Assembly (NCBI GenBank): GCA_945788205.1
Contig: CALZLE010000131.1
Span: 1 to 5,568 of the forward strand
DNA length: 5,568 nt
Direction of reading: 5' to 3'
From: an uncultured Desulfuromonadales bacterium
Lineage (GTDB): Bacteria; Desulfobacterota; Desulfuromonadia; Desulfuromonadales; Geopsychrobacteraceae
Both the position numbers and the translations under genes were made by a program. Positions 4,361-5,568 of the stretch are shown here, piece by piece (position 1 is the first letter of the stretch; each line of letters starts with the position of its first letter). A model generated the notes under the pieces. The model ran no database searches. It was not told the DNA's origin and saw only the letters and a program-made list of their open reading frames with translations.

Positions 4361-5568
4361 ATGACTGAGAAGGCTCTCGACTGGGTCGATTTCGACCGCA
4401 ACCACCTCTGGCACCCGTACACTTCGATGACCGATCCGCAGCCGGTTTTTCCGGTGGTGTCGGCTGAAGGCGTCAGGCTTACACTGGAAGATGGCCGCGA
4501 ACTGGTCGATGGCATGTCCTCCTGGTGGTCGGCGATTCATGGCTACAATCATCCTCGTTTGAATGAAGCGGCCAAGCAGCAACTGGATAAAATGTCACAT
4601 GTGATGTTTGGCGGGTTGACCCACCCGAAGGCTGCCGAGCTGGGTAAGCTGCTGGTCGATCTGACTCCCGAACCACTGCAGCATGTTTTTTTCTGTGATT
4701 CCGGCTCAGTCTCGGTCGAAGTGGCGATCAAGATGGCGATTCAGTACTGGCACGTGTCTGGTCGTCCGGAGAAGTCACGGCTGTTGACCATTCGTAACGG
4801 TTATCATGGCGACACTTTCGGGGCGATGGCGGTCTGTGATCCGGTGACCGGGATGCATCATATTTTCAGCCACCTGCTCCCGGAGCACTTGTTTGCCGAT
4901 GCGCCAACCTGCCGAAACGATGCCGAGTGGCGGGATGATGATCTCGCCGGACTGCGCACGCAGGTTGAGCAACATCACAATCAGATTGCTGCCGTTATCC
5001 TTGAGCCGATTGTGCAGGGCGCTGGCGGCATGCGTTTTTATGCACCGGAATATCTGCGCCAGGTTCGTCAGCTGTGTGATCAGTACGATCTGTTGCTGAT
5101 TGCTGATGAAATCGCCACCGGTTTCGGTCGTACTGGGAAAATGTTTGCCTGCGAGCACGCTGCTATCTCGCCCGATATTCTCTGTTTAGGCAAAGCAATT
5201 ACCGGTGGCTACATGACACTGGCGGCGACACTGGCGACAACGAAGATTGCCGAGGGCCTCTCATCCGGTGACCCCGGTGTTTTCATGCACGGACCAACCT
5301 TTATGGCCAACCCGCTCGCCTGTTCCGTTGCCTGCGCAAGTATCAATCTGTTGCTGGAAAATGACTGGCAGCAGCAGGTGCGGCAGATTGAGCAGGGGCT
5401 GGAAAAAGGGCTGGCCCCCTGCCGTCAGCTGGATGGTGTCGCCGATGTCCGTGTTCTGGGAGCGATCGGGGTTGTCGAAATGAAACAGCCAGTCAATATG
5501 CAGATCATTCAGCCGATGTTTGTCGAGCATGGGATCTGGGTGCGCCCCTTCGGCAAACTGGTTTATGT
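4361..5568 (+). CDS. bioA: adenosylmethionine-8-amino-7-oxononanoate aminotransferase (3' end cut by the window)
   Basis: BioA is a cytoplasmic PLP enzyme. It transfers an amino group from S-adenosylmethionine to 8-amino-7-oxononanoate (KAPA), making 7,8-diaminononanoate (DAPA) in biotin synthesis. ATG 4361 follows AAAGGA (4348-4353) by seven bases, and 402 codons are read before the edge. The sequence tracks E. coli BioA (about 429 residues) from its start: LWHPYTSM (16-23), DGMSSWW with W55/W56 of the substrate site, SHVMFGG (79-85), NGYHGDTFGAM (146-156), EPIVQGAGGMR (215-225), ADEIATGFGRTG with D249 (pyridine nitrogen) and R257, LGKA with the PLP lysine K278, HGPTFMANPLAC (310-321), and WVRPFGKL with R395, the counterpart of E. 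coli R391. Every expected active-site residue in the visible part is present and the frame is intact. About 30 residues are missing at the right edge. Other biotin genes such as bioD may follow outside the window. Confidence 0.98.
   Translation, partial: MTEKALDWVDFDRNHLWHPYTSMTDPQPVFPVVSAEGVRLTLEDGRELVDGMSSWWSAIHGYNHPRLNEAAKQQLDKMSHVMFGGLTHPKAAELGKLLVDLTPEPLQHVFFCDSGSVSVEVAIKMAIQYWHVSGRPEKSRLLTIRNGYHGDTFGAMAVCDPVTGMHHIFSHLLPEHLFADAPTCRNDAEWRDDDLAGLRTQVEQHHNQIAAVILEPIVQGAGGMRFYAPEYLRQVRQLCDQYDLLLIADEIATGFGRTGKMFACEHAAISPDILCLGKAITGGYMTLAATLATTKIAEGLSSGDPGVFMHGPTFMANPLACSVACASINLLLENDWQQQVRQIEQGLEKGLAPCRQLDGVADVRVLGAIGVVEMKQPVNMQIIQPMFVEHGIWVRPFGKLVY

Noticed and set aside
3934..4515. Minus-strand 193-residue open frame
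   Set aside because: It spans the 3' end of one gene, a plus-strand terminator and the bioA start. Its translation has no family pattern and it opposes well-supported genes.
4361..5568. Other class III aminotransferases (argD, hemL, omega-transaminase)
   Set aside because: The HPYTSM start, DGMSSWW and HGPTFMANPLAC segments and the end-to-end likeness to E. coli BioA are specific to BioA.

Overview
The window reads as ordinary chromosome from a Gram-negative bacterium that makes several c-type cytochromes. A Desulfuromonas/Geobacter-like member of the Desulfobacterota is my best guess. The guess rests on the MopE-type metal-binding repeats joined to a monohaem cytochrome, a cytochrome c5-like lipoprotein and moderate G+C. 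It is an inference, because no rRNA or other marker gene is present. All convincing genes lie on the plus strand.

Layout. (1) 1-615: the 3' end of a large exported protein with MopE-type Cys/Asp repeats, a CASCH haem domain, an acidic repeat and a basic tail. A strong intrinsic terminator closes it at 654-690. (2) 691-877: a leader with a perfect 8-bp inverted repeat (731-750) and a probable promoter. It precedes a 714-residue fusion of a TVP38/TMEM64 (VTT/DedA-like) membrane domain with a complete pyridine nucleotide-disulfide oxidoreductase (878-3022). (3) 3118-3600: a cytochrome c5-like lipoprotein with a long helical spacer. It has its own promoter-like sequence and a terminator at 3628-3666. 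(4) 3793-4242: a small exported two-cysteine protein of unknown function, resembling short proteins often mislabelled 'excinuclease ABC subunit A', followed by a terminator. (5) 4361 to the right edge: bioA, the biotin-pathway DAPA aminotransferase, cut about 30 residues before its expected end.

How the genes relate. The terminators after genes 1, 3 and 4 divide the window into mostly monocistronic units. Only the fusion oxidoreductase and the lipoprotein cytochrome lack a terminator between them and could share a transcript. Genes 1 to 4 all act at or outside the cytoplasmic membrane. Two c-type cytochromes flank a membrane-anchored flavin disulfide reductase, which suggests envelope redox or metal handling, but no pathway can be proven from this stretch. 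bioA is an unrelated housekeeping gene and probably starts a biotin cluster to the right. I saw no mobile element, CRISPR array, tRNA or rRNA. The best leads are the domain architectures of genes 1 and 2 and the uncharacterised small protein; I do not see a clearly new multi-gene system.
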